From contig NZ_JAAAKZ010000002.1 of the NCBI RefSeq assembly GCF_009905605.1, positions 434,001-498,000 of the forward strand: DNA of 64,000 bases, read 5' to 3'. The notes beneath the pieces were generated by a model. That model did not search any database. It worked only from the letters and a program-made list of their open reading frames with translations, and was not told the DNA's origin. The position numbers and the translations under genes are program-made. Positions 9,346 through 20,585 of this stretch are shown here, piece after piece; position 1 is the first letter of the stretch, and every line of letters begins with the position of its first letter. This DNA is from Runella sp. CRIBMP. Its GTDB lineage: Bacteria; Bacteroidota; Bacteroidia; Cytophagales; Spirosomataceae.

Positions 9346-11496
9346 CTAAGGCGTCATAAATTTCCAAGTCACGTTCCCAACAGTGTTGGGTTTGCCGTTT
9401 TCGGGATTGGATATAGTACCTTTCCATTCGCCGTTGGCTTGGCGCGCAACTGTAATGGTTCGCCAACTAAAATGACCTTTTTCATAATCAAAGGTTTCCC
9501 CGTCGTCGTCGTAAAGCTTGTATTGGGCAGGTTTTTGACCGTAGTGACGAATCTCAATATCTACTTTTTGGTCGGGTTTAGGGGCGTGTAACATTACGGG
9601 CATCATCGGAATAATACCCCCATCTTTGACAAAAACGGGAATTTTTTCCAACCCCGGCGTAACGGTAATCACCTCGCCCTCTCCCACCAACTTGCCCGTG
9701 TAAAAATCGTACCATTTTCCTTTCGGCAACACCACTTTACGGGAGGTCTGTCCCGTAAACATTGGTGCTACCAACAGGTATTCTCCCGCCATGTACTGGT
9801 CTTTGATTTCTTTGTTGACGGCCACGGCGTAAGGATTTTCTTCCAAATTGGCATTCAGAAGTTCCTTTTTTAGCTCCGTTTTAAAATCAGGTTCAAGATT
9901 GACGGCCCGAAACGGGGGTGTACCTTCAAAATGATACTTGGCAAATTCGGTGTACCAATACGGCATCATCCGCATCCGCAGTTGCGAAATTTCTTTGATT
10001 TGCTCCGCCACTTCAGGAAATGTCCAAGGTTTAGTGCTGCTAGCCCACGCATTAATCATGGCCATCGGTGAAAAGCACACCGATTGAAACCGCCGCAACC
10101 ATTCTTCACCCGTCTTGGAAGCCCGCACTTCTGGAGTCCACAGGGTTCCCGAGAAACCGCTGTTAATCAAGCCCGTAATAAAATCTTCGTGGCTGTAATT
10201 ATCGTTGTAAATCACGTACGGTAACGATACTCCGCCTGCATTGGAAGCCCGCACCAACCCGTAGGTGCGTCGGTTGTGTTTACGAAACATATCGGTGCTT
10301 TGTTTCATCACCAACACCCCGTATGTCTGGCGCATTTGCTCGGCACTGAGCCCCGAAGGAAACGTAGCCACATCGGGCCAAAGCCACGAATCAAAGCCAT
10401 CCACTTCGTCGATTTTATACCCGCTAACGCCTATACTGACGTGGTCTTTGTCAAATTGCCCCCAATAAATGGACTGCGCTTTGGGTATCGTTAAATCGGG
10501 CACGGCTCCCACCCAAACCGAATGTGAGCCCGTAAAAGGCGCAATTTTGGGAAAAATTGAGGCCTCGGGTGATACGTAAGGATTGGTCCAAAGATTGATG
10601 CGAACGCCCTTGCTGAGCATCTCTTTTACAAAAGCAGCAGGCTGAGGAAAACGGGTTTTGTCCCACTCAAAAGTGCAAGGATAGGATTTGCTCTGCCAGC
10701 CAGGTTCGAGACCAATAAAATCCAACGGATATCCCTTTTCTTCAAATTCGGCCGCTTCTTTTTGCACATCTTTATCAGAATACAAACGATTGACGCGTTG
10801 CGTAAAACCTAGCCCCCAACGCGGCGGCAGGCAGCCCCCACCGTTGAATAAATTAAACCGCCGCACGGCTTCCATCGGCGATGGCCCACCAAAAACATAC
10901 AGCTCCACGCCCCCCGCTGGCACGAGCATTTCGACCGCATCGGAATAGGGTTGGGCTTGCCAGTTTTTGTCGGTATTACGGTCTTGCAACAGGGGCGGAT
11001 TTTTACTGTCGGTCCGGACGGCGGTGCCTGCGTACACGTTGATGTAACGCGCCGAATTCACAAACACCCCGTAACCTTTGGACGACACATAAAAGGGGAC
11101 GGGCGCGTGAGTACGTCCGTTGTCTTTGTTGCCGTAATGGTCCATGTGCAGCTGCAAGATTTTTCCCCGTTGATGAACGGTCTGAAAGTTGAGCCCAAAA
11201 CCAAAGAGTTGTTCACCGCGCTCCAAAGGAATGCGCAAATAGGTTTTACCGTCTCGGAGCTGCACCGAAATCTCGTTTTGGTTCAACGGAAATCCTGTCG
11301 TACCCATATTTTTCAAGGCAAGGGTATTTGGCTGAGCGCCCGCAGCCGTCAGAAGATTATACGCTTCAGGCTTACCCACAGACACTTTCCAGACACCCGA
11401 AGCTACTTGTTTCCACTGCATTAATTGGGCAGAAGCCCCGAAGTTTGCCGAAAGCAAACCCAGCAACAACAATATTTTATAAATAGATTTTTTCAT
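9346..11496 (-). CDS. Glycoside hydrolase family 31 (alpha-glycosidase)
   Basis: A 716-residue secreted enzyme with a signal peptide (residues 1-23, cut after GASA). Order: N-terminal beta-sandwich (about 25-215), (beta/alpha)8 barrel (about 220-560), C-terminal beta domains. Barrel motifs include [12 protein letters not shown] and [11 protein letters not shown], where Asp363 fits the GH31 nucleophile position. The region where most GH31 enzymes show the acid/base aspartate reads GTLWTPEVR, so the acid/base may differ and the substrate should not be assumed to be an alpha-glucoside. Its start codon overlaps the stop of the GH95 gene (ATGA), so the two are translationally coupled. Confidence 0.88.
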   Translation of the reverse strand: MKKSIYKILLLLGLLSANFGASAQLMQWKQVASGVWKVSVGKPEAYNLLTAAGAQPNTLALKNMGTTGFPLNQNEISVQLRDGKTYLRIPLERGEQLFGFGLNFQTVHQRGKILQLHMDHYGNKDNGRTHAPVPFYVSSKGYGVFVNSARYINVYAGTAVRTDSKNPPLLQDRNTDKNWQAQPYSDAVEMLVPAGGVELYVFGGPSPMEAVRRFNLFNGGGCLPPRWGLGFTQRVNRLYSDKDVQKEAAEFEEKGYPLDFIGLEPGWQSKSYPCTFEWDKTRFPQPAAFVKEMLSKGVRINLWTNPYVSPEASIFPKIAPFTGSHSVWVGAVPDLTIPKAQSIYWGQFDKDHVSIGVSGYKIDEVDGFDSWLWPDVATFPSGLSAEQMRQTYGVLVMKQSTDMFRKHNRRTYGLVRASNAGGVSLPYVIYNDNYSHEDFITGLINSGFSGTLWTPEVRASKTGEEWLRRFQSVCFSPMAMINAWASSTKPWTFPEVAEQIKEISQLRMRMMPYWYTEFAKYHFEGTPPFRAVNLEPDFKTELKKELLNANLEENPYAVAVNKEIKDQYMAGEYLLVAPMFTGQTSRKVVLPKGKWYDFYTGKLVGEGEVITVTPGLEKIPVFVKDGGIIPMMPVMLHAPKPDQKVDIEIRHYGQKPAQYKLYDDDGETFDYEKGHFSWRTITVARQANGEWKGTISNPENGKPNTVGNVTWKFMTP

Positions 11497-14174
11497 TTTG
11501 ATGGTACAAGGGTATAACGTTTTCCTTTTTCGGTCTGAAATTCAATTAGATAAGTTTCTGCCAACGGTACATCCACCAACTTTGCCCCGGGGTTTTTGAC
11601 AAACTTCAAAGTTTCGGTTTCGGGATTGAGCGGATTAATTGCGACGGATTGGGTTGATAATGAGGGCATTTCAACCACTTTAACGGGTACCTTTGTACGC
11701 AACCGACACACACCGCCGAGGTTGGACAACACACTCGCTTGGGTTAGTTTTCCCCGTTCCCATTCAATAGTTACGTCGAAATTTCCACGGGCTTTGATTC
11801 CTTTCACAGAACCATTGGGCCAAGCATCAGGCAGGGCAGGCAGCAAGCTGATTTCGCCCGTATGGCTTTGCAGCAACATCTCGGTAATACCAGCAGTACC
11901 ACCAAAATTTCCGTCAATCTGAAAAGGTGGGTGCGCGTCAAATAAGTTGGGATAGGTTCCACCACCCGACTGTGTAGACAAGTTTGCGCCGTTTCGAGAG
12001 GTATTTTTTGGACCGACATACGACAGTCCGTCTCGTAGTATTTTATACGCATGGTTGCCATCTTCGAGGCGCGCCCACCAGTTTATTTTCCACGCCATCG
12101 ACCAGCCCGTACTAACATCGCCCCGCTGAATCAGCGTTTTTTTGGCCGCCGCCGCCAACTCTGGCGTTTGACGAGGGTTGATTTGATGACCTGGGTGTAG
12201 GCCAAATAAGTGTGAAATATGGCGGTGCTTATCGGTGGGGTCGTCCCAATCTTTGTACCATTCTTGCAATTGTCCGAATTGACCAATTTGATAGGGATAC
12301 AAACGAGCTTTGGTTTTCTCCAGTTGGGCCATGAATGCAGCATCGGTTTCCAGAATTTTAGCCGCCTGAATGCAATCATTAAACAACTCCCGAATGATGG
12401 CCATGTCCATCGTAGAAGCCATCGTAATCTGGTATTCTTTACCACTGATTTTGATGGTGTTTTCGGGCGAAGTGGACGGATTGGTAATCAAATGCCCTTG
12501 GCCATCTTCAACCAACCAATGTAACATAAACTGCGCGGCACTTTTCATGAGTGGATACCCGTGTTCACGCAGAAAAGCTTTGTCGCCCGTAAACTGATAA
12601 TGTTCCCACAGATGGGTGCTCAACCAGGCTCCCGCCATCAACCAACTCGACCAACTACCCCGACTGCGCGAATCCCACTCATAGCCACCACCCGCGGATG
12701 TTTTGGCCCAAATATCGGTACCGTGGTGCGTAATCCAGCCTTCATTAATACCGTAATTGACCTTGGCCGTTTTGGCTCCATTGACGGCCAAATTACCGAT
12801 AAAATGCAGTAAGGGCAAATGACATTCGGATAAATTGGCGTTTTCAGCGAGCCAATAATTCATTTCTACGTTGATATTGGTAGTATAATTACTGCCCCAA
12901 GGCGGCTGAATGTGGTCGTTCCAAATCCCCTGCAAGTTGGCAGGAATCCCCGCTGCTCCCGAAGCGCCATTGCGTGAACTTGAAATCAATAAGTACCGAC
13001 CAAACTGATAATATAGGGTTTGCAATTGCGTATCGGAAGGCCCATTTTGCTGACGAATCAGACGTTCGTCGGTGGGTAATTTGAGGGCTTCCGCATCTTC
13101 TCCCAAATCCAACGCCACCCGATTAAACAGCTTTTGATAATCAGCGATGTGCACGGCTTTGAGTTGGGCATAAGTAGATAATAACGCCTTTTGTAGAATC
13201 GCGTTCGCCTCCACTGAAGGGTCTTTCCCAGCCAATCCTGGAGATTGATCAAATCCGTTAAAACTCGTTGCGCCAACTACATAAAACGTTACGGTATTAG
13301 CTCCCGAAATGCTCAATTTACCATTTTGGCTTCTCACTTTTCCTCCCTCAGATTGGGCCGCCAAATGAATTTCAAAGTTCGTTCCTTCCCCCTTTGGATC
13401 CTCATCGTACAGAATCTGTTGCGGCTCAGTGGGGCGGTGAGCTACGTGCTTGGGGGCTTTCCCTTTTAAAACAAGTTGATTTAAGGCGGCATTTAAAACA
13501 TTGAATTTCAACTTACTACTCAATACTGCACTGACATTGATGCAGTTCTTTTTGTTGGCACTAATCCGTACTACCATCACCGAAGCGGGGTGACTAATAA
13601 AGGTTTCGCGGGTATAAGTCACTCCGTCAACGGTATATTTCACGGTAGAAACGGCCGTGTTTAAATCTAATTCACGGTGGTAATGGGTCGCGGTAGAATC
13701 ACGAAGACCGAAATCAAGGTGTAAGTCGCCCATCGGCAAATAACGAGCGCAATACGGCCCTTGCATTTTCTTCCAAAGTGCATCTGCTTTGTCGTACTCA
13801 CCTTCAGAAATGGCTTTGCGCACCTGCGGTAAAACCGTTGGACCGTTGGGGTTATTGCCTTCAATAGGGTAGCCCGACCATAGCGTATTATCGTTTAGCT
13901 GAAAGCGTTCATGGTTGACCCGCCCAAACACCATCGCTCCCGTTTTGCCGTTACCCAAGGGCAGGGCTTCCTCCCAAATTTGTGCGGGCTGAGCATACCA
14001 AAGTTTGAGTTGAGAGCTACGACCAGGGAGCTGCGCATAGCTGGTGGTTAATCCAATCGGTGGCCCCAGTAGCAACCAAATAGAAAAACAGGCCACAAAA
14101 TGTACCAGAAATACGCGAGAAAATGAAAAAGTTGAATGAGTAAAAGAGGGATACTTTTGACACAGAAACTTCAT
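11493..14174 (-). CDS. Glycoside hydrolase family 95 (alpha-L-fucosidase or alpha-L-galactosidase)
   Basis: An 893-residue secreted enzyme, normal length for GH95. The N-terminal hydrophobic stretch (about 18-47) is a signal segment. Recognisable family motifs are [18 protein letters not shown] near residue 70, [20 protein letters not shown] near 420, the SPENT segment bearing the conserved glutamate, [13 protein letters not shown], and [23 protein letters not shown]95 enzymes remove alpha-1,2-linked L-fucose or L-galactose by an inverting mechanism. It is cotranscribed with GH31 (4-base overlap), suggesting both trim side chains of one plant or algal glycan. Confidence 0.92.
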   Translation of the reverse strand: MKFLCQKYPSFTHSTFSFSRVFLVHFVACFSIWLLLGPPIGLTTSYAQLPGRSSQLKLWYAQPAQIWEEALPLGNGKTGAMVFGRVNHERFQLNDNTLWSGYPIEGNNPNGPTVLPQVRKAISEGEYDKADALWKKMQGPYCARYLPMGDLHLDFGLRDSTATHYHRELDLNTAVSTVKYTVDGVTYTRETFISHPASVMVVRISANKKNCINVSAVLSSKLKFNVLNAALNQLVLKGKAPKHVAHRPTEPQQILYDEDPKGEGTNFEIHLAAQSEGGKVRSQNGKLSISGANTVTFYVVGATSFNGFDQSPGLAGKDPSVEANAILQKALLSTYAQLKAVHIADYQKLFNRVALDLGEDAEALKLPTDERLIRQQNGPSDTQLQTLYYQFGRYLLISSSRNGASGAAGIPANLQGIWNDHIQPPWGSNYTTNINVEMNYWLAENANLSECHLPLLHFIGNLAVNGAKTAKVNYGINEGWITHHGTDIWAKTSAGGGYEWDSRSRGSWSSWLMAGAWLSTHLWEHYQFTGDKAFLREHGYPLMKSAAQFMLHWLVEDGQGHLITNPSTSPENTIKISGKEYQITMASTMDMAIIRELFNDCIQAAKILETDAAFMAQLEKTKARLYPYQIGQFGQLQEWYKDWDDPTDKHRHISHLFGLHPGHQINPRQTPELAAAAKKTLIQRGDVSTGWSMAWKINWWARLEDGNHAYKILRDGLSYVGPKNTSRNGANLSTQSGGGTYPNLFDAHPPFQIDGNFGGTAGITEMLLQSHTGEISLLPALPDAWPNGSVKGIKARGNFDVTIEWERGKLTQASVLSNLGGVCRLRTKVPVKVVEMPSLSTQSVAINPLNPETETLKFVKNPGAKLVDVPLAETYLIEFQTEKGKRYTLVPSK

Positions 14175-14723
14175 ACAACAAGGGTCAGGAGTTTATATTT
14201 ATTCAAGTTCACAAAGACCAGTCAGATCGCACTATAGTAAAGCTGTCTTCTTATGTCACAAGCTCAATTTGGGCCTTACTTACTCTATTTAGAATCTAAT
14301 CTTTAAGCTAATACTCTACTGAAAACATCTATTTCTTCCGCTGATTTTATGCTTTCTTTCGGCCATTTTTTTGCTTTGTGTATGATTTTTAGTCAATTTG
14401 AGCCATATTTGTATAAAACCAATCCTCGTTGAAAAACTTGTCACCAAAACATATAAGGTATTTTTTGCCCCTAATCATCTTTGATTTTAGCAGTGATATG
14501 CCCGATTATCGTTTTATTTGAAAACTCAATCCACTCCCACCTAACCGTCCAATGAACATGTGATTTTTTAGAATGACGCTTCATGCTTTGAAACAGGCAT
14601 GTTTTTTCTATTAAATACCTCTTTGATGCTCCTTCAAAAACGCGGCAAACCTCATCTGTAAAAGAATTGTTTGCCAATAGAGGAGACTTCATCGTAATAT
14701 TTTTCTCAATTTTTAACTCTTAC
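14175..14723. other. Region between divergent genes, mostly non-coding
   Basis: Holds the divergent promoters of GH95 (minus) and the CNNM-type transporter (plus). The only coding candidate is the weak 73-codon frame at 14471-14692. Otherwise AT-rich with no recognised RNA or repeat. Confidence 0.5.
14471..14692 (-). CDS. Small hypothetical protein (doubtful)
   Basis: A 73-residue frame on the minus strand with composition compatible with a real small basic protein (HVHWTVRWEWIEFSN, C-terminal KIKDD). It has no signal peptide, no recognised domain and no clear ribosome-binding site. It fills most of an otherwise empty gap and does not overlap a preferred start of the neighbouring transporter (14724). 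It could equally be chance. Confidence 0.3.
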   Translation of the reverse strand: MKSPLLANNSFTDEVCRVFEGASKRYLIEKTCLFQSMKRHSKKSHVHWTVRWEWIEFSNKTIIGHITAKIKDD

Positions 14724-16022
14724 ATGGAATTATTTATCATATTTCTGCTTACGATTATCAACGGCATCTTCTCAATGTCCGAAATCGCGGTAGTCTCTTC
14801 TCGCAAAGTAAAACTGGAAAATTCGGCCAAAAGAGGCAGCAAATCAGCCAAACTAGCCTTAGAACTTATCAATTCGCCCAATCAATTTCTTTCTACTGTT
14901 CAAATCGGCATCACCCTCATCGGGATTTTGTTGGGTATCTTTGGGGGAGAAAACCTGACCAACGATTGGCAAGACTATTTAAACCAATTTGAGGTTTTGA
15001 AACCCTACAGCCGCCCGTTGTCGGTGGGGGGCGTGCTGGTGATGATTACGTTTATTTCTTTGGTAGTCGGTGAACTGGTTCCCAAACGAATCGGTCTGAC
15101 TAATCCCGAAGGCATCGCCAAAGCAGTGGCATTGCCGATGCAAATTCTTTCAAAAGTTACCTCGCCATTCGTGTGGCTTTTGACCCATACGTCTGATCTT
15201 TTACTCAAAATTTTGCGTATAAAACCCTCCGCCGATAGCCGCGTGACGGAAGAAGAAATCAAAGCGTTTATTCAGGAAGGAACCGACGGCGGTGAAGTAC
15301 AGGAAATTGAACAAGAAATTATGGAGCGGGTTTTTCATTTGGGCGACCGCAAAGTAGGCTCCCTCATGACGCACCGGATGCAGTTGGTTTGGCTCGATTT
15401 GACCGATAGCCCCGACGAAATACGCGAAAAAATCAAGGGCGAAATCCACTCTGTTTATCCCGTTTGTAGAAACACCGTCGACGAAGTGGTCGGGGTCGTG
15501 TTGATGAAAGATATTTTCCAGCAGGTCATGGAAAACCGCCCCCTTGATTTGGAGGCGTTGATTAAAGAGCCCCAATACCTACCCGACAGCAGTTCGGCCT
15601 ACATTGCGCTCGAACGCCTTCAAGAAAACCGTCAGCATTACAGTATGGTCATAGATGAATACGGAGCTTTACAAGGAATCGTAACACTGAATGACCTGAT
15701 GGACGCCCTCGTAGGCGACGTGAGCGACACCAATTATGATGACGAAACCAGCATCGTTCAGCGGGAGGATGGCACCTATATTACCGATGCTCAGATGCCC
15801 TTCTACGATTTTCTAAGCTATTTTGACCAGTTAGATCTATACAATGAAAATATGCCTTTTAATACCATTGGAGGTCTGTTGCTCGAACATTTTGGACACG
15901 TACCCAAAACGGGAGAGATTATATTCTGGCATGGTTTTAAATTCGAAATTTTTGACATGGACGGTGCCCGGATTGACAAAGTGTTGGTGACGCAGGAAGA
16001 AGGAGATTCAACAGACGCTTAA
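14724..16022 (+). CDS. CNNM/HlyC-CorC family membrane transporter (DUF21, CBS pair, CorC_HlyC domains)
   Basis: About 432 residues from the ATG at 14724, chosen because MELFIIFLLTIINGIFSMSEIA starts directly with the first membrane helix; an in-frame ATG at 14667 would add an unlikely extension. A DUF21 membrane domain (three to four helices, residues about 1-170) is followed by two CBS domains (about 205-335, with MTHR and VIDEYGALQGIVTLNDLM) and a C-terminal CorC_HlyC domain (about 345-425, NTIGGLLLEHFGHVP). Members transport or regulate divalent cations such as Mg2+; 'hemolysin' names are historical. It stands alone between GH gene clusters and has no evident functional link to them. Confidence 0.9.
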   Translation: MELFIIFLLTIINGIFSMSEIAVVSSRKVKLENSAKRGSKSAKLALELINSPNQFLSTVQIGITLIGILLGIFGGENLTNDWQDYLNQFEVLKPYSRPLSVGGVLVMITFISLVVGELVPKRIGLTNPEGIAKAVALPMQILSKVTSPFVWLLTHTSDLLLKILRIKPSADSRVTEEEIKAFIQEGTDGGEVQEIEQEIMERVFHLGDRKVGSLMTHRMQLVWLDLTDSPDEIREKIKGEIHSVYPVCRNTVDEVVGVVLMKDIFQQVMENRPLDLEALIKEPQYLPDSSSAYIALERLQENRQHYSMVIDEYGALQGIVTLNDLMDALVGDVSDTNYDDETSIVQREDGTYITDAQMPFYDFLSYFDQLDLYNENMPFNTIGGLLLEHFGHVPKTGEIIFWHGFKFEIFDMDGARIDKVLVTQEEGDSTDA

Positions 16023-16059
16023 AACACCCAATTGTCAAAATTTATGGGCCAATAAAGGC

Positions 16060-17511
16060 TTACAACTTTTTCAAAACCAACGTCTTATCATTTACACCAG
16101 CGGGACTTTGAAGCATAATGGAAGAGGCCGCAACGCTTACATTGTCAGTTTTAAGGGTTTTTCCTGTAACCACATCAGTCCATGTAGCTGAATAGTTTCC
16201 TTTGGGCAACTGTAGGTTTATCCGACAAGGTTGCGCCAAAAGCGGCTCAGCATATACCAAATATTGCTGGCGGTCTTTCATCGAATACACAAACGCGCCT
16301 TCGGCGTGCCCTAAAAATGAAGCATCGGGCTTGAGCGTTGCCAAGTCCATGCGTTCCAATTGATTTTTTAGCATTTTGAACTGCCTTCTTAGCGTCGGAC
16401 TTCCGCCGCCGGGGGCATTGTTGGTCAAATCATTTCCATCTTCCGAACCAACTGAAAACGAGTAGTCTAAATGACCAAACAGTCCTCCGCCGTTCATCAT
16501 AAATCTCCATGCTTGTCGGCGATAAGTGTCGTCGCTTTTCCCCGCAAAGCCCGTTTCATTAAAACCGACAACTTTGTTGAGGCGATAATTCAGGCCCGCC
16601 GCCTCAGGGTGTGCATAGTGAAACGTATAGATAGAAATATTGGGGTCTGACACAAAAACGGGCAATTTAAAATTGGCGATATTGTGCGAAATCAGGTGTT
16701 TTTTTGCCAAGCTTTTCTCTTGATTTACAATCCATCCCGAAACGTTTTTGTGCCACTCGCGAGATTTGGCGGAGGCAACTTCGAGCGTATTTTTCCAGTT
16801 ATTCCCAGGTTGTTTTAAATCATCAGCGCCCATATAATCGTTCCAAACCAGCACCGTATCTTTGCCTTCGGCCCAAGGTTCGTTCTGAATTTCGAAGTAA
16901 AAATGGTCGTATTGATTCAATTCCTGCACCAATTTTCGGGTATAGGCTTCCTGAAATTTCAAGATTGCGCCATTATCAAGTGTGTTAACTTTATTGGGCG
17001 CGAGGTCGGTGGGTGTTTGATTGACATTATTTCTGCCATTGAAAGGATGATACACCCAACCCGCCCCGTAATACGCCGAAAAAAGACAGATTTCCACAAT
17101 CACCCCGCTCTGCTCAGCCTTTTTCATGAAGTCATGCAAACGCGCAAAAAACGCTTCGTCCCACACATTAAGGTCGTATTTATCATTTACTTTTTTCCAT
17201 GGCAACAGTAAACGGTCGTTGGCGGGTGCCATGGTGTTTTTTTGAATGCCAAACGCCCCAGGCTTTTCATAGTACGCCCCCGTAAACAACCGAGTTGTAT
17301 TGAGACCGTCGGCTTGGAGGGTTTTGAGGTAGGTATCGTAGTTAAAATCAAGGTTCATCACGGCTCCGTAGTGTTCTCCCGAACCCACAATGACGGTCGA
17401 TTTGCCCTTATACGTAAAATAATGCGGGTTTTGGGGCAATAACGCCAAGGTTTGAGCCAATGATGTAAAGCAAGCACTAAACGCGCAGAGGAAAGCGAAG
17501 ATAAATTTCAT
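16060..17511 (-). CDS. Secreted clan GH-A glycoside hydrolase (cellulase/GH5-like, subfamily unknown)
   Basis: 483 residues from the ATG at 17511 (MKFIFAFLCAFSACFTSLAQ is a clean signal peptide). An upstream ATG at 17568 would overlap the preceding gene and add 19 residues without purpose. The (beta/alpha)8 barrel shows the clan GH-A pair: acid/base Glu211 in EIQNEPW and candidate nucleophile Glu319 in GFNETGF. A small C-terminal beta-sandwich follows (about 400-483). The specific family (GH5, GH140 or another GH-A group) could not be settled by eye. It follows the Tat esterase gene by 44 bases, and the two are probably cotranscribed for plant cell-wall glycan breakdown. Confidence 0.75.
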   Translation of the reverse strand: MKFIFAFLCAFSACFTSLAQTLALLPQNPHYFTYKGKSTVIVGSGEHYGAVMNLDFNYDTYLKTLQADGLNTTRLFTGAYYEKPGAFGIQKNTMAPANDRLLLPWKKVNDKYDLNVWDEAFFARLHDFMKKAEQSGVIVEICLFSAYYGAGWVYHPFNGRNNVNQTPTDLAPNKVNTLDNGAILKFQEAYTRKLVQELNQYDHFYFEIQNEPWAEGKDTVLVWNDYMGADDLKQPGNNWKNTLEVASAKSREWHKNVSGWIVNQEKSLAKKHLISHNIANFKLPVFVSDPNISIYTFHYAHPEAAGLNYRLNKVVGFNETGFAGKSDDTYRRQAWRFMMNGGGLFGHLDYSFSVGSEDGNDLTNNAPGGGSPTLRRQFKMLKNQLERMDLATLKPDASFLGHAEGAFVYSMKDRQQYLVYAEPLLAQPCRINLQLPKGNYSATWTDVVTGKTLKTDNVSVAASSIMLQSPAGVNDKTLVLKKL

Positions 17512-17555
17512 GATAGGTTTTGGGTAGGTAGGACTTGTTGGCAAGTCTACATTTT

Positions 17556-18848
17556 TCAGGAAAGCCATTTATCAAACCATTCAAATGCATCTTTTTGCAT
17601 TGGTTGGTCAAACTTATGCTCACCGTCATAAAACTTCCCTTGGTATTTATCCCCCGCTCCCGCTTTGGCAAAGATTTCACGGAGTTGGGTGTCGGCTTTT
17701 TTCATTTCTGGCAACGTAAATAAGTCATCGTCGTTGTTGTTTTGCACCATCGTTGGCAAAGGCGCCCGTATCCCCAAAATCTCGGGAAAATCTAAATAAT
17801 TGGGTAACAACGGCACATATAGCATCCACGTGTGCGTGTACGATTTGTACAAAATAAAATCATCCCAGGTCGACATAAAACCCACGCACACCGCGCATTT
17901 GATGCGCGCATCCAACCCACCCAAGTACGCCGTCCGCAATCCACCACCCGACAGTCCCGCGCAGCCGATGCGGTTCTTGTCTACATCGGAACGGTTGCTT
18001 AAAATATCCAAGGCAATTTGGTCTTCGGCCAAAACCACGCCTGGCCAAGTGGTACCACCGCAAAACAATGATTTCGACATAACGTGCTCATGCTCACCCG
18101 CCCAAGTATTGTAGGCTTGGATATTTTCGGTTTTCTCGGGGTCAGCGTCCGATTTACCTTCCGTTTTGAGTGGGCCCCACGAATACCCAGCGACTTCGTC
18201 GTACAATACCCGACGACTTTCAAACGCAAATGTATCGTGAACCAATACCACATAACCGCGCTTGGCAAGCTCATTAGCCCAGGCTTTACCACCATAATAA
18301 TGCTCCTGATGCTCAACCAACAACGGGTGCATGTCGTCCGAAAGGCGTACTATTTTACGTTTACCAAAGTACTTATTGCCGCCGTGATCGTGAAGCGCCA
18401 GAATCGCAGGCAGGGGTTTGGTTGCTCCTTGGGGCTTCAAAAGATAGGCTTTGGTCGGGCGGCCATAGGGCAATTGCCACGACAGCTCTTCAATATCCAG
18501 GCCATCATAAGCGTATTTTTTCTCGACCGTAACGCTGGGCATTTTGCCCAAATCAGGTTTAAAAATCAGCTCACTGGTTTTGGCAAGGGCTTCTTTTTGC
18601 CACGTTTTTACATTGTTCCATTTGGCGTTTCGGAACGATAACGCAGGGATATTTTTTACCAATGATGCGGCCCATTCGCCGTACGTGCCAATCAGGCTTT
18701 TTTGAGTTGCCATTGTTTCTGGGTGGGTTGAAAAAACATGATTCCCAAACGATACATCCATTGCATCGGGCAGAACCGCCAATGAAGCCGCCATACTTGC
18801 CGAAGTTTTAATGAAATTGCGGCGGGAAGCAGAAGATTTTCTGTTCAT
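17556..18848 (-). CDS. Tat-exported alpha/beta hydrolase (dienelactone-hydrolase / acetyl-xylan-esterase-like)
   Basis: 430 residues. The N-terminus has a twin-arginine motif (S-RR-NFIKTSA, Arg9-Arg10) before a hydrophobic stretch, so export is by Tat. The alpha/beta-hydrolase fold shows the oxyanion region ALHDHGG (about 151-157), nucleophile elbow GLSGGG with Ser300, and a C-terminal DGEHKF histidine. The closest remembered family is the bacterial 'alpha/beta hydrolase family 7' group, often next to GH genes and presumed to deacylate glycans. It lies between the GH-A gene (downstream) and the carboxylesterase gene (28 bases upstream). Confidence 0.8.
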   Translation of the reverse strand: MNRKSSASRRNFIKTSASMAASLAVLPDAMDVSFGNHVFSTHPETMATQKSLIGTYGEWAASLVKNIPALSFRNAKWNNVKTWQKEALAKTSELIFKPDLGKMPSVTVEKKYAYDGLDIEELSWQLPYGRPTKAYLLKPQGATKPLPAILALHDHGGNKYFGKRKIVRLSDDMHPLLVEHQEHYYGGKAWANELAKRGYVVLVHDTFAFESRRVLYDEVAGYSWGPLKTEGKSDADPEKTENIQAYNTWAGEHEHVMSKSLFCGGTTWPGVVLAEDQIALDILSNRSDVDKNRIGCAGLSGGGLRTAYLGGLDARIKCAVCVGFMSTWDDFILYKSYTHTWMLYVPLLPNYLDFPEILGIRAPLPTMVQNNNDDDLFTLPEMKKADTQLREIFAKAGAGDKYQGKFYDGEHKFDQPMQKDAFEWFDKWLS

Positions 18849-18876
18849 TTTTGAGGGTTTTTGTCGTCTGTTTTGC

Positions 18877-20403
18877 TTACTTTATTTGGACGCTATCCAA
18901 CAGCTCAAATTCGGACCTAAACAGCGCTGGTCGCTCCTGCACGTCATCACCCAATTCCAGCACCACACCCGACTTTTTATCGTGGCCTTTCCACTCGGGA
19001 AGGCCCTTGGCGTTGGGGTTCCCTGTTTTGGCAAAATTCACCCAATAATCGGCCATGTTATTTTCCAATTGGCGGTCCACTTCCTGCCAAGGCCGATTCC
19101 AGCGGTGCAATGTATGCAACGCATACGGTACTTCTGAGGTGTGAAATGCGCCATAATTCGGAAAATTGGGCTTATCGGGCGGCACGTGCGTAAACTGATA
19201 AAGATAAGCTTTGCTTTTATTGAAGCCCGCCCACAAATGCGCCGAACGGGCCGCAAACGAAAGCAAGCCCAATTTTAACTGGGCAGCTTTGGCCTCATCG
19301 TCGGTAGCGGCGGGAAAAAGTTTCAAAAATTCGTCGGCCTTGTCACCGTATTTTTCCCGCAATTGTTGTTTGAATTTTTCAGCAGAAAGCGCCTGTCCAC
19401 CCGTGATACTGCCGTCACCCGTGACCCAGCCCGCCATCAGCGGCACGTCGTTGTGTTTGCCTTCTTTAAAATGGTTGAAAATATCCGTAGGCAACACGTG
19501 GCCGTCGAGTGTAACGCCAAAACGAATGCCGCCTTGCGTCGCAGCCAAAATTTCTTCGGGTGTCTTTTTGCGTAATTCCGCCAAATTGGCCGCATTGGCC
19601 TTCTTCTGAAACGCTTCACCCACTTTTTCGGCATCCGTCAACGACGCTGGAATGCGGTTGGAAAGCATCCCACCGCTTTGTGCAATGGCGCGGTGAAAAA
19701 GGCGCTTTGCCAACGGCGACGCTACCAAACAATTGACGCTCATCGACCCTGCCGACTGCCCCGCAATGGTGACATTGTTGGGGTCGCCGCCAAAAGCAGC
19801 AATGTTGTTCTGAATCCATTTGAGGGCCGCAATCTGGTCCAGTAAACCATAATTTCCGGAGGCGTTATTTTGTTCTTTACTCAACTCAGGATGCGCCATA
19901 AAACCTAACGCGCCGACCCGATAATTAATGCTAACAAAAACAACCCCTTTTTTTGCCATTTCTTCACCGTCGTAAATGGCGCAAGCTGCCGAACCCGACG
20001 AAAAGCCCCCACCATAAATCCACACAAAAACGGGACGATTCTCATAAGCCAACTTCGCGCCCGTCCAAACATTGAGGTACAGACAATCTTCGCTCAGTGG
20101 CTCCGGTGGGGCAATAAACTCTTCGGTCCAGCAGTAAAAAGGCACTGGTTTGGACTGAATCGGACTTGCCGAAAAAGCCTCACATTTGCGAACGCCTTGC
20201 CAGTTTTTGGCAGGCTTAGGAGCTTTCCAACGCAAGTCACCCACGGGTGGCGCGGCAAAAGGAATGCCTTTATATATATGAATGTCGCCACTTTTCAGGC
20301 CTGATATAGCACCATTTTCAGTCTTGACAATGTCATATTGCGCCTGTGTTTTTAGCCCTACCGCAAGCAATCCTAACAGTAGAAGATTGGGAAGTATTTT
20401 CAT
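18877..20403 (-). CDS. Type-B carboxylesterase
   Basis: 508 residues, first gene of the three-gene minus-strand unit. Signal peptide MKILPNLLLLGLLAVGLKTQAQ. Family signatures: EDCLYLNVW (105-113), oxyanion GGGF (131-134), nucleophile elbow GQSAGS with Ser217, and the AxHTSEVPYAL segment carrying the expected catalytic histidine. The length is typical of bacterial type-B carboxylesterases. It probably removes acyl or aryl ester groups in the periplasm, fitting the neighbouring esterase and glycosidase. Confidence 0.92.
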   Translation of the reverse strand: MKILPNLLLLGLLAVGLKTQAQYDIVKTENGAISGLKSGDIHIYKGIPFAAPPVGDLRWKAPKPAKNWQGVRKCEAFSASPIQSKPVPFYCWTEEFIAPPEPLSEDCLYLNVWTGAKLAYENRPVFVWIYGGGFSSGSAACAIYDGEEMAKKGVVFVSINYRVGALGFMAHPELSKEQNNASGNYGLLDQIAALKWIQNNIAAFGGDPNNVTIAGQSAGSMSVNCLVASPLAKRLFHRAIAQSGGMLSNRIPASLTDAEKVGEAFQKKANAANLAELRKKTPEEILAATQGGIRFGVTLDGHVLPTDIFNHFKEGKHNDVPLMAGWVTGDGSITGGQALSAEKFKQQLREKYGDKADEFLKLFPAATDDEAKAAQLKLGLLSFAARSAHLWAGFNKSKAYLYQFTHVPPDKPNFPNYGAFHTSEVPYALHTLHRWNRPWQEVDRQLENNMADYWVNFAKTGNPNAKGLPEWKGHDKKSGVVLELGDDVQERPALFRSEFELLDSVQIK

Positions 20404-20585
20404 AACCTATCAAATCAAAAAAATGAGAAAAACTACTCATAATACAGTTACTAAGCCACCTTCCCTACCATTTCCACCATCGCCACAAGTACTCGTTAAA
20501 GAGTCCACCTCTCATCTAATTACATCCATTCTTCTAAAAAAACCGTTAATGTATGTTAAGAAGCACGCTAACGTCAGTTTTTAGC

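Noticed and set aside
18084-18641. 185-residue frame on the plus strand
   Set aside because: Antisense to the Tat-exported alpha/beta hydrolase, whose motifs are clear.
9346-20403. Complete polysaccharide utilisation locus
   Set aside because: No SusC or SusD homologue and an unrelated transporter interrupts the set; only enzyme clusters are supported.
20282-20584. 100-residue plus-strand frame across the carboxylesterase start
   Set aside because: Overlaps the signal-peptide region of the esterase and has low-complexity sequence without a start signal.
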